DNA from: a virus
Strand: one strand, 5' to 3'
Length of the DNA: 64,000 nt
IMG/VR virus record: IMGVR_UViG_3300031251_000003
Span: 1 to 64,000 of that record
The number at the start of each line of letters is the position of its first letter. Positions within the stretch are counted from its first letter, which is position 1. Positions 41,998-49,866 of the stretch are shown here, one piece after another. The position numbers and the translations under genes were made by a program. Below the pieces are notes generated by a model that was not told where the DNA came from, did no database searches, and saw only the letters and a program-made list of their open reading frames with translations.

Positions 41998-42723
41998 ATG
42001 GGTATTAGAGTAACCAAGGTTCTAGGTTATGGACTCACTGATGTAAAGATCCGAAAGTACAATATCGCTGACGGGCGCATCAATACAAAGAGTCCACTCT
42101 TAGACTACAGTAGCAAGAAAACTCTTGATGACTACATCGATTGGCTCAATACCAAACAACAACAGGATCAAGAAAAATTCTATTTCAACATGGATGGATA
42201 TCTATTCAAGGAACGAGAAGAAGAGGGATTCAAGTGGAACGATAGAACAGGTGCCTTTAGCCCTCAAGATCTCTGCCATCATGGAATCGAGTACATGATG
42301 AAGAATGTACTGCTAATTCGTCCTCTTTCATGTAAGGATTGGAATAGACACGACGATATCATGGATTATATAGAGGAAACCTCTTTTAAGGACGTTGGTG
42401 ATACCGATTACAGTGCCAATTGGGTTAAAGAGATCCCCGGTGGTATCTTTCCTTATAGCGGCTCATTCATGGATGCTAGAACGGGTGAGAGAGTCAAAGA
42501 CGGTATCACACTCTATAGGTATCTAACCTGGCCCTCATATAGTTCTTATCTCCGAGATGAAGCCTGTCAAGAGTATGGATTCAACGATATCGCTGACGCT
42601 TATAAGAATCTAGTTCCCATCGTCCCCGATGAGGTTCGGGATCTATGTGAATGGGGTAAACTGTTCATCGATGATGATGTCTGGAAGCAGCTTCGCCCAC
42701 TATTGTACTGCTACTGGTCATAA
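41998..42723 (+). CDS. Hypothetical protein
   Basis: 241 residues, start directly after the upstream stop. Mixed alpha/beta with abundant Asp, Tyr and Trp (DDYIDWLNTKQQQDQ; LTWPSYSSYLRDEA). No zinc, Walker or nuclease motif is visible. TAATG junction with member 11. I do not recognise a family. Confidence 0.6.
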   Translation: MGIRVTKVLGYGLTDVKIRKYNIADGRINTKSPLLDYSSKKTLDDYIDWLNTKQQQDQEKFYFNMDGYLFKEREEEGFKWNDRTGAFSPQDLCHHGIEYMMKNVLLIRPLSCKDWNRHDDIMDYIEETSFKDVGDTDYSANWVKEIPGGIFPYSGSFMDARTGERVKDGITLYRYLTWPSYSSYLRDEACQEYGFNDIADAYKNLVPIVPDEVRDLCEWGKLFIDDDVWKQLRPLLYCYWS

Positions 42724-42980
42724 TGGGTACGACTTATAGCGAAGTTCTACAGACTTTGACCGATACGTCTCTTAGAGATGCTGACTCAAGGTACTATCTC
42801 CATGGATATATCCGTGGTAGATGGGGAGATGTTCAGATTGTGATGTTCCCGCCAGATAATCATAAAGCTGCATGGGAAATGGGCTTGAAAGATGGCGAAG
42901 CTGATGCCCATCCTATATACGAATACATTGCTATATATGAAGATAATGAAGCTTACTCACATACACAGAGGATAGGATAG
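42723..42980 (+). CDS. GYxxG / DGxGD family, member 11
   Basis: 85 residues. Half-motifs HGYIRGRWGD and MGLKDGEADA. The C-terminal extension is acidic and Tyr-rich. Shares the YxxGYxRGRW segment with member 13. Confidence 0.7.
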   Translation: MGTTYSEVLQTLTDTSLRDADSRYYLHGYIRGRWGDVQIVMFPPDNHKAAWEMGLKDGEADAHPIYEYIAIYEDNEAYSHTQRIG

Positions 42981-43262
42981 ATGCGTAGATTCAGAGAAAT
43001 CAAGATCTGGAAGTTCCATATCCGTCATTGGTATTCTATATGTTCCAGGCACTACCATGGAAAGGACGATTGCCCTGCATGTAATACAGGGTCTAGTCGT
43101 TGGTTCTTCAGTGTGTGGATTTCTAGATTCTTCTATGGGCCAAGTCCTAGTAAGGGTGGCCCATTAGGTAAGACTGGACGAGAGATCTGGCTATGGTATG
43201 TAAACAGGCCGAATAGCAAGGCTAAGCGGGAGTTGAAGAAGTGGTTCCCAAGACTAAAATAA
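42981..43262 (+). CDS. Basic aromatic protein with possible zinc site
   Basis: 93 residues, GAGGATAG upstream. CSRHYHGKDDCPAC supplies Cys and His residues spaced for a zinc knuckle; the rest is Arg/Lys/Trp-rich (REIWLWYVNRPNSKAKREL). Likely nucleic-acid binding. Followed by a TAATG junction. Confidence 0.55.
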   Translation: MRRFREIKIWKFHIRHWYSICSRHYHGKDDCPACNTGSSRWFFSVWISRFFYGPSPSKGGPLGKTGREIWLWYVNRPNSKAKRELKKWFPRLK

Positions 43263-43372
43263 TGTGGAGATACAGGTTGGCGATGCTGCCGCCTCAATGG
43301 TTATTGAGGCGTTTACCTATGAAGCTTCGCCTATGGTTCTATTGGTGGGCAATACAGGATCTGCTTAGATGA
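43262..43372 (+). CDS. 36-residue basic aromatic micro-protein
   Basis: TAATG overlap with the upstream stop. MWRYRLAMLPPQWLLRRLPM continues with Trp/Tyr-rich residues. Similar in character to the micro-proteins at 1487 and 20361 (short, basic, Leu/Trp/Arg), possibly membrane-active. Confidence 0.4.
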   Translation: MWRYRLAMLPPQWLLRRLPMKLRLWFYWWAIQDLLR

Positions 43373-43398
43373 GATGCAGTTCCGCATGGTAATATGTG

Positions 43399-45546
43399 AT
43401 GAATTCAGTAAAGAGCAACGTCTTTGATCCCATCCAACCTAACTTAGATCAAGTTATATTTAATGGCACGGATCTTAGGCCAAGTGTAAACAAATTTGTC
43501 CAAAAGATCTACTATCATGCCCTGAATCGTAAGCTTGGTGTGACGGGTAGGGATTGGGCACACCTGTATCTCACTGGCAGCCTAACAACTTACCAGTATT
43601 CGGCTACTTCTGATGCCGACCATAGTGTTTTCCCTGACTATGACAGAATTTGGAAGCATCTCAATATAGATCCGCATGATGCTCGTGTCATGTTGGTAGA
43701 GATGTCTATCGATTACCTAGATGGTATCTTCATTCCCGGAACCCTTCATCCTATCCAGTTCTTTGTCGAGAGTCCAGGGGTTGTACCGACTGATAAGTTT
43801 CGCCCAGGACTCAGATCTGCATATGATCTTTTGGATCGAGAGTGGTTTGTAAAACCAGAAAAGGAACGAGCACACAGCGTACAGGATGAATGGCCGGATG
43901 TCTATGAACGAGCTTCAGAGATAGCCGACAAGATGACTACTATGCTTGATTCTGGTAACTACGATGCGGCTCAGAACCTGTGGATTACAGTACACAAGAA
44001 GCGACAATTGGATCAGCAGGCCGATCTAGGAGATTTCTCTGAAGGCAACATCACCCTCAAGCTACTCTTGAATCGTGGCCTTATTGATCGTCTCAGAAAT
44101 GAAGTTGGATTGAAAATCCAGACTAAGGTAGGAACTCTCTATAATCCTTTGGATTCAAATAGGTTTAAGGCGGTGTTTGCCTTTGGTTATGATCCTGAGT
44201 CTGATACATTAGTGGCTGACAGAACTCATTACAGTGTCGTAAAAGAACTTATAGGGAAACTTGGTGCTCCCAAAGAAGATACTCGTGGTTTTGCAATGAG
44301 GATAAAACCCGTGCTAGGCTGGGTCTATCAGGACTACAATACAGGAGATCATGCACCAGATTGGAAAGTTGAGTTTGCCTCAGATCTCTATGACCAACAG
44401 GCTGGCTGGTCTGAAGCAAGGAATCAGCAGGCTCTAGAAGCCCTCCAACGAGAGAACCCTAACGCTAACATCACGTATGCGGGCCAGAGCGATTACAAGA
44501 ACCCAGATGATACCTATGAGTATCACGAAGCTACTCTCCACACAAGTATGCCGCCGTGTTGGCAGGCACCACAGTTCTTCGAGGATTATCAGAAGAGCTA
44601 TACACCTGAAGTAGGGGAAACTACAGAGGTTAGAGGCTATGATTGGGAAGTTGATTATGCCCGACTCTTCAAGCTTATTCACATGAAGACCTGGCCGCTA
44701 AAGAACATCGACGTAAGATTACTAACCCCGGAACACAAGGACTGGAACCAAATTTATGGGTATTACGAAAACGGCAAGATCTGGATCCATCCGTTCCTAA
44801 CTGCTGCTGAGGCTAGTGAAACTCTCTGGCACGAGATCCAGCATCAGTATCAGGATCAAGAAAAACGAAGACAATACTACAACTACAACGTCCCAAGGCG
44901 TAATTTCGATTATGATGTATCTGAGGAAGAACATGATCCTAGTCAATATGAAGAGCATCCCGACGAGATAGACGCAAATATGTTTGCTCAATTCATGAAT
45001 ATGGGAGAGCAAGCTTCTACGTTCTTGGTTGTGCCTATGCCGCCCAAGTACGATCCAACCTGGGTTCCCAGAGAACTACACCTGGATCGAGGCGAGTGGG
45101 ATGAACAGAACGAACTCTATGCCTTAACCCCGGAACAACTCAAGTCCGAAGAAGACGCACAGGTAAAGCTCTTCCGTACCGACTACAGTTTTTGGCAAGA
45201 GACTTGGGTTTCCGAAGAGAACTTTAGATGGAGTATCGTTGCTGCATTACCAGAGCTTTGGGAAGATCGAGTAACGACCAAGGTTATCTGGGATTGGGAC
45301 AAGGATCGTATCATCCTTGGGACAATGGCTTCATTGCCACAACTGCCTAACTCCAAGATAGTAGGAGAATACCATGACGGCAGGGTCACCTTGTTTGAAG
45401 CCGAGAAGCAATGGATCTCTCCTGTGTATTTCCGACGGCTCTGGCATAGTTCTTATCCTGATAAGGAACTGAAGGATGTTTACTTCCGTCGAGGTACGGG
45501 AGATGAGTATAAGTTGAGAAGTCTACCAAGGAAGCGAAATGTCTAA
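43399..45546 (+). CDS. Nucleotidyltransferase-like and HExxH metallopeptidase protein carrying the novel module
   Basis: 715 residues from the ATG at 43399 (GTG at 43396 possible; no clear ribosome site). Residues about 55-80 have LTGSLTTYQYSATSDADHS, the GS...SDxD signature of minimal nucleotidyltransferases, followed by a helical region. Around residues 250-350 is one repeat module (GYDPESDTLVADRTHYSVV). Near 478 is a zinc metallopeptidase helix H-E-I-Q-H with a downstream acidic helix (PDEIDANMF, about residue 520) that could give the third ligand, as in peptidases of polyvalent phage proteins. Near 625 a strand pair IWDWDKDRIILG again resembles the module core. The target is unknown. Confidence 0.75.
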   Translation: MNSVKSNVFDPIQPNLDQVIFNGTDLRPSVNKFVQKIYYHALNRKLGVTGRDWAHLYLTGSLTTYQYSATSDADHSVFPDYDRIWKHLNIDPHDARVMLVEMSIDYLDGIFIPGTLHPIQFFVESPGVVPTDKFRPGLRSAYDLLDREWFVKPEKERAHSVQDEWPDVYERASEIADKMTTMLDSGNYDAAQNLWITVHKKRQLDQQADLGDFSEGNITLKLLLNRGLIDRLRNEVGLKIQTKVGTLYNPLDSNRFKAVFAFGYDPESDTLVADRTHYSVVKELIGKLGAPKEDTRGFAMRIKPVLGWVYQDYNTGDHAPDWKVEFASDLYDQQAGWSEARNQQALEALQRENPNANITYAGQSDYKNPDDTYEYHEATLHTSMPPCWQAPQFFEDYQKSYTPEVGETTEVRGYDWEVDYARLFKLIHMKTWPLKNIDVRLLTPEHKDWNQIYGYYENGKIWIHPFLTAAEASETLWHEIQHQYQDQEKRRQYYNYNVPRRNFDYDVSEEEHDPSQYEEHPDEIDANMFAQFMNMGEQASTFLVVPMPPKYDPTWVPRELHLDRGEWDEQNELYALTPEQLKSEEDAQVKLFRTDYSFWQETWVSEENFRWSIVAALPELWEDRVTTKVIWDWDKDRIILGTMASLPQLPNSKIVGEYHDGRVTLFEAEKQWISPVYFRRLWHSSYPDKELKDVYFRRGTGDEYKLRSLPRKRNV

Positions 45547-45724
45547 AGTACCAGACATTCTGGCTCAGGATACTAGATCTTATCATTATGCGGTAGGCTA
45601 TTCTTGGGGTTATGGGAATGACCATACTTCTGAGATGTTGGTAAGCTACTTACAGACAGCAACTAAAGATTGGTTAATGGGTTACGCAGATGGGAAGGGG
45701 GATCGTGAAAACTCCCAATTTTAA
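45539..45724 (+). CDS. GYxxG / DGxGD family, member 12
   Basis: 61 residues, 8-base overlap with the upstream gene. Half-motifs VGYSWGYGND and MGYADGKGDREN. The DNA encoding the last half-motif is almost the same as in member 2. Confidence 0.7.
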   Translation: MSKVPDILAQDTRSYHYAVGYSWGYGNDHTSEMLVSYLQTATKDWLMGYADGKGDRENSQF

Positions 45725-45896
45725 CCTAGATTACTATTGGACAGTCAAAGGAGATTTCTATTCGACTAGTTACGTTGCAGGATATATGAGGGGTCGTTGG
45801 GACTGCGCACTTCCTGATGAAATTGAACCGCTGATACATAGTCCTTTTGGAGTGATGGGTCTTGCCGATGGACGTGGAGATAAAGAATATGACTAG
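45705..45896 (+). CDS. GYxxG / DGxGD family, member 13
   Basis: 63 residues from the GTG at 45705 behind AAGGGGG; ATG at 45690 is an alternative because the spacing is short. Half-motifs AGYMRGRWDC and MGLADGRGDKE. Overlaps members on both sides in the usual way. Confidence 0.65.
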   Translation: MKTPNFNLDYYWTVKGDFYSTSYVAGYMRGRWDCALPDEIEPLIHSPFGVMGLADGRGDKEYD

Positions 45897-46611
45897 TGGG
45901 ATATGGACATTCTCAGTAGGTGATAACCGAGGCCAGTTCAATCGTGCCCAGGCTTTCATGGCCATGCAGTATCCGAACGAGGTTCATGGCCTTGGTGGTC
46001 ATTGCATCAATCCAAAGTGTGATCACGTATGGGACGCTAACGATGAGAAGGAGATATCCCAGAACGACGGCTACATCGAGTGCCCAAATTGTGGATGGTC
46101 ACAGAACGTGTACGCTGAGGGTGTGAATCGTGTTGGTCTAACTAATGATCAGATGGGTCAAATAGGAGAGGATATCGTCTCAGGAATGAAGAACATTCCT
46201 TATCTAGGCGAGATCACCTGGGTATCGGGCTACAAGAACTTCCCCATAGACCTGATAGCTGGCCCCTTTGGTGTAGAAGTAAAGACAAATCATTCAGAAT
46301 CGCAACCCCGATTCAAACTTGGGGGTGGTAATAACCCCCAAGGTGGAGCATACACTCTTAAATCAAAATTGCAATATGTTCAGAGCGAGAACCTACGTCC
46401 TGCTCTGGTAGGTGTTCGACTCAACTTCTACACTGATAAGGCTGATGTGTTCGTTCGGCCAGATAGTTTCTCAGATACCTGGATCGGAGCGCCATCCCTG
46501 AATCACATAGCCACGATAGACTTCTCTAACCTGAATCCCTTTAAGGATCCGTCTCAAGTGCCGCCGCCAAGTCAGTTACCTGACGACGATGACTCAGATA
46601 TTCCGTTCTAA
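45889..46611 (+). CDS. PD-(D/E)XK nuclease-like protein with zinc ribbon and SSB-like acidic C-terminal tip
   Basis: 240 residues from the ATG at 45889 behind GTGGAG. Residues about 38-67 hold a zinc ribbon (CINPKC ... CPNCGW). The core then has GEDIVSGM on a helix and PIDLIAGPFGVEVKT, giving D121 ... E130-x-K132, the PD-(D/E)XK nuclease pattern. The protein ends in a Pro-rich linker and DDDDSDIPF, which closely resembles the C-terminal tip of bacterial SSB (DDDIPF class). A DNA-end-processing or modified-DNA nuclease that binds SSB partners, or mimics SSB, is a reasonable inference. Not an SSB itself: no OB-fold is visible. Confidence 0.7.
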   Translation: MTSGIWTFSVGDNRGQFNRAQAFMAMQYPNEVHGLGGHCINPKCDHVWDANDEKEISQNDGYIECPNCGWSQNVYAEGVNRVGLTNDQMGQIGEDIVSGMKNIPYLGEITWVSGYKNFPIDLIAGPFGVEVKTNHSESQPRFKLGGGNNPQGGAYTLKSKLQYVQSENLRPALVGVRLNFYTDKADVFVRPDSFSDTWIGAPSLNHIATIDFSNLNPFKDPSQVPPPSQLPDDDDSDIPF

Positions 46612-46622
46612 ACCTAACACGT

Positions 46623-46631
46623 AATAGATGA
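46623..46631 (+). promoter_or_regulatory. AATAGATGA boundary motif
   Basis: Exact 9-mer one base before the ATG at 46633, with no Shine-Dalgarno. The sequence AATAGATGATATG is identical to that before the minus-strand gene at 41067. Confidence 0.4.
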
Positions 46632-46632
46632 T

Positions 46633-49614
46633 ATGGATCTAAAGTTCGTGTGGGCCGATGGAAAGCTAGGGTTTGGTAGTGCATACAGCAAGGTTCACCA
46701 TAAAGACATTCTTCAGCAGATGATCGACAATGGACAGGTTCAATTTCCTGTCCAAAACTACGTTGCAGGCCAGTTCATCCAGGACGATTTTCATGGGCCA
46801 CAATTAGATCAGATCCGCATAGTATGGCAGGGTGGTAAGCATCCTACAACAGGAGAGCTACGTTATCAGATTCAACAAGAGTTGAATCGAACTAGCCGGT
46901 TGTCCATGTACTCTAAGGTATCTTACACTTCAGAGTTAGAGAAGTGGGTTTACGTTCGTGGTTATGGTGGAAATGTGTGGGAAGATTTGGAGTTTAGCCA
47001 GAGCGCACAAGACGACTGGTATAGAGAGAATTGGGCAGAGGATGAAGAAGATCCTCCTGATTACAGTGACGCCCTTGTGTCCCATCTTGAAACGCTTGGT
47101 TCACTTGTAGGTTTAAATTTGGATTACAAAAAGCCAGAAGATTGGCAGAAGTTAAAGGCCATGTTAGCAACTACTCCTTATGCGATGGGGTTATATGATT
47201 CGTATAAAAAGGTATTCAGTGGTGACTACTTTAATGGATGTACTCCACAAGAGGTTAACGAAGAATTGTTCTATGACGAAGCAACACCCGAAGGTGGCGA
47301 CCTAAGAGATTCTTATGGGAAGGTGGGTGCTGATGTAGAAGATACCGAACCCGCTGGCGTCAATGTAGGATTCTTACACGATCCTCACAAGGAACTCTAT
47401 CCTAATCTATTTCGTGGTGGAAAGGTGATCCCCAAGGATGTCCGTGATATCCTAAAGAACCATGTATTAGAGCCACTTTCACAGGAATTCGATAACCCGG
47501 ATAGCTTCATCTACTTTACCATCTATGGTTCAGGGATCTCGTACAATTGGGATGAGAGTGGAGACTTGGATCTTCAGTTATGGGTTGACCTTGAGAAATA
47601 TAGCGCGACTGCTAACGATCCTCTCCCGGTCGATGATCTCTTAGCAGATATCCGCCGCATCGTTCAAATGGTCAACTTCCCATCCTTCAATGAACTAGGA
47701 TTGACCGATACAGGAACGGCTACTGAGGATACAACGGGAGTAATGTTGATCCAATACTATCCGAAGCCCGGTAAAGGAACCAAAGAAGAGAACCTAGCCT
47801 CACAACCGTACGCTTGTTACGATCTAGAGACAGACAAGTGGCTCGTGAAGCCAAAGCCCATTAGACCTAAGTTCTATGGCGAAAACTTCCTACTCCTAAT
47901 GCCCAAGGCTAAAGATATCGCTCTACAGACCGAGGCACTTCTAGGAGAGTACCAGCGTAATATCCTTAACTGGCAGTTTTGGTACGCGATGTGGTCGAGG
48001 TACAAGAAGAAGGAATACAAGGATCAGTACAAAGAGGCCATGGATGATGCCACGCAAGAGAAGGAAGGGATCAAAGTTCTTTTCCAGGGTGTCTTCGGTG
48101 GACGTGCTGAAGCATATTCTCCTGAAGGTCAGGGGATCATGGACGAACGTGATATGCTACAGAAGCTTTTAGAAGTCTGGGGAATCTTCCAGGATCTTAA
48201 GCATTTCGCTCGTGCTCCGTTGCCTTGGGAAGAGCAAGATATGCCGTTACCTACATCCTCAGTCAATTTGCAATTGATCCCCGGTGGTGGAGATTCAGAC
48301 CGGCCCAGATTCAAGAAAGACGACCAAGTTACTGGTGCTCCTGGGTCTGATCGAGAAGGTATTCGAGGCTACATCATCTATGGCCCTGACGAGGATGGGA
48401 GTTATGGAGTCCAATGGTATCCTATAGATTCAGATATGGAGTTACGTAGAGATAACGAATTGATACCTTACGGTTATACAGGGCCAAGGAGAATGGCCGC
48501 TACTCATGAGGATATCCTCTATCACGGCGGCGGTACCTTCTATGGAGTCTTCGACCCTGATCTCAAACCTTCCACGAAGGATCATGGATATTGGGTTTCA
48601 GTACAGGGCCAAGAGTACATCATTCCCAAGGATGATCTCAATATGGATGTCGTTCTCAACTATGCTGATCATGCTATTACAGAAGTTGGAGAATACATCG
48701 GGGCCTGGATTGATCAGGCTAAAGTATACCTGGACGTAACGAAATGGTTCCCTGATTTACAGGAAGCAATACAGTTTGGGGAACAGAACCATCAGCTAGC
48801 CATCTGGGATATTGCTAACCAAACAGAGATTCCTTTGGCCACAACACCACGCACAGCGGCGTTACGCAAGCTTGCGGTATGGTCTGACATCATGGAAAAG
48901 GCTAAGAGACTCCGAGATACCGGTAAAGTACAGATTACTAACAACCTTTCCAACCATGTTGTAGGTCAGGTCGAAGGAGATCATGGAACCTACAACACAG
49001 AGATATGGCGAGATGATCCTAATAGTGGTACCATTAGTCTGTGGAATTGTGATTGTCCATGGAGTCAATACTCTTGGGGTAGAACGAGACAATGGAAGAA
49101 GTACGAAGGTAGACCTTGCGCTCACACTCTAGCCCTTTATTGGACAGCGTTGGCGACACCAGTTGCCGATGAGAACCAGCAGACTCTTCCTGGAACCACA
49201 GCACCAGGGCAGTCACCGCAACAGCCCAGCCCATTGGATCTTCCAAATGCTCTTCAACAGACCATTCCTCCACAGATGCCTCAATCCCAGCCTGTGGTTC
49301 CGAGCAAGGAGAACGAACAGCTAACTATTTCATTCCCCGGTGCTCTATCGAAGTGGAGAAAGGAAGGTGCATTTATGAACGGAGATATCGTTAGGGTCAA
49401 CCAGAAAGTTGAAGGTTGGGATGATCGAGAAACGATGCATTCTATTCAAAGGAACACCATTGGTGAAGTTATCTGGTCTGACGATGAGGAAACAATTTGT
49501 ATCTTCTCACTCAATTCTGGGATGCTTGGGCCACATAATGTACGAGTCACAGCACCAACTTCGGCATTTACTCTGATGCCCCGAACTAGAGGGGTTGCAC
49601 CACGGAGACAATAG
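46633..49614 (+). CDS. Nucleotidyltransferase-like, SWIM zinc-finger and beta-barrel protein carrying the novel module
   Basis: 993 residues. It opens with a module copy (FVWADGKLGFGSAYSKVHHKD). Near residue 298 is a nucleotidyltransferase signature YGSGISYNWDESGDLDLQLW, followed by a helical region. A small SH3/KOW-like beta-barrel (about 555-620) starts KKDDQVTG. Near residue 807 a SWIM zinc finger has CDC, a 20-odd residue loop, then C-A-H. A Pro/Gln-rich linker and a second small beta-barrel (GDIVRVNQKVEGW) end the protein. The mixture of nucleotide transfer and nucleic-acid/protein-binding domains fits a packaged multi-domain effector rather than a simple virion brick. Exact reaction unknown. 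Confidence 0.7.
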   Translation: MDLKFVWADGKLGFGSAYSKVHHKDILQQMIDNGQVQFPVQNYVAGQFIQDDFHGPQLDQIRIVWQGGKHPTTGELRYQIQQELNRTSRLSMYSKVSYTSELEKWVYVRGYGGNVWEDLEFSQSAQDDWYRENWAEDEEDPPDYSDALVSHLETLGSLVGLNLDYKKPEDWQKLKAMLATTPYAMGLYDSYKKVFSGDYFNGCTPQEVNEELFYDEATPEGGDLRDSYGKVGADVEDTEPAGVNVGFLHDPHKELYPNLFRGGKVIPKDVRDILKNHVLEPLSQEFDNPDSFIYFTIYGSGISYNWDESGDLDLQLWVDLEKYSATANDPLPVDDLLADIRRIVQMVNFPSFNELGLTDTGTATEDTTGVMLIQYYPKPGKGTKEENLASQPYACYDLETDKWLVKPKPIRPKFYGENFLLLMPKAKDIALQTEALLGEYQRNILNWQFWYAMWSRYKKKEYKDQYKEAMDDATQEKEGIKVLFQGVFGGRAEAYSPEGQGIMDERDMLQKLLEVWGIFQDLKHFARAPLPWEEQDMPLPTSSVNLQLIPGGGDSDRPRFKKDDQVTGAPGSDREGIRGYIIYGPDEDGSYGVQWYPIDSDMELRRDNELIPYGYTGPRRMAATHEDILYHGGGTFYGVFDPDLKPSTKDHGYWVSVQGQEYIIPKDDLNMDVVLNYADHAITEVGEYIGAWIDQAKVYLDVTKWFPDLQEAIQFGEQNHQLAIWDIANQTEIPLATTPRTAALRKLAVWSDIMEKAKRLRDTGKVQITNNLSNHVVGQVEGDHGTYNTEIWRDDPNSGTISLWNCDCPWSQYSWGRTRQWKKYEGRPCAHTLALYWTALATPVADENQQTLPGTTAPGQSPQQPSPLDLPNALQQTIPPQMPQSQPVVPSKENEQLTISFPGALSKWRKEGAFMNGDIVRVNQKVEGWDDRETMHSIQRNTIGEVIWSDDEETICIFSLNSGMLGPHNVRVTAPTSAFTLMPRTRGVAPRRQ

Positions 49615-49866
49615 ATGAAGAAGCAGCACAAGGAGTCTAAATGGTGGAGAGCTTGTCCATCTTGTCATCAATTAGTCTATACAACAGGGTTTGGAATAGG
49701 GAACCATGCTTGTCCTCCCAAGGCTGTAGCGAAGCGAGATGCTGAGCTAGATATGGTTGTTGAGGAAGAACTCTCCACTTGGAATGCTGACCTAGAAAGG
49801 TTTTGGAATTCTTCGGATGTAAAATTTATGGAATATATAATTCAGGAAAAGAAAGATGGCAATTAA
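49615..49866 (+). CDS. Small zinc-finger protein
   Basis: 83 residues, ATG immediately after the upstream stop; the stop/start junction contains another AATAGATGA (49610-49618). CPSCHQL and HACPPK give C-x2-C plus H-x-C ligands. The C-terminal half is an acidic helix. It overlaps the next gene by 11 bases. Confidence 0.6.
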   Translation: MKKQHKESKWWRACPSCHQLVYTTGFGIGNHACPPKAVAKRDAELDMVVEEELSTWNADLERFWNSSDVKFMEYIIQEKKDGN

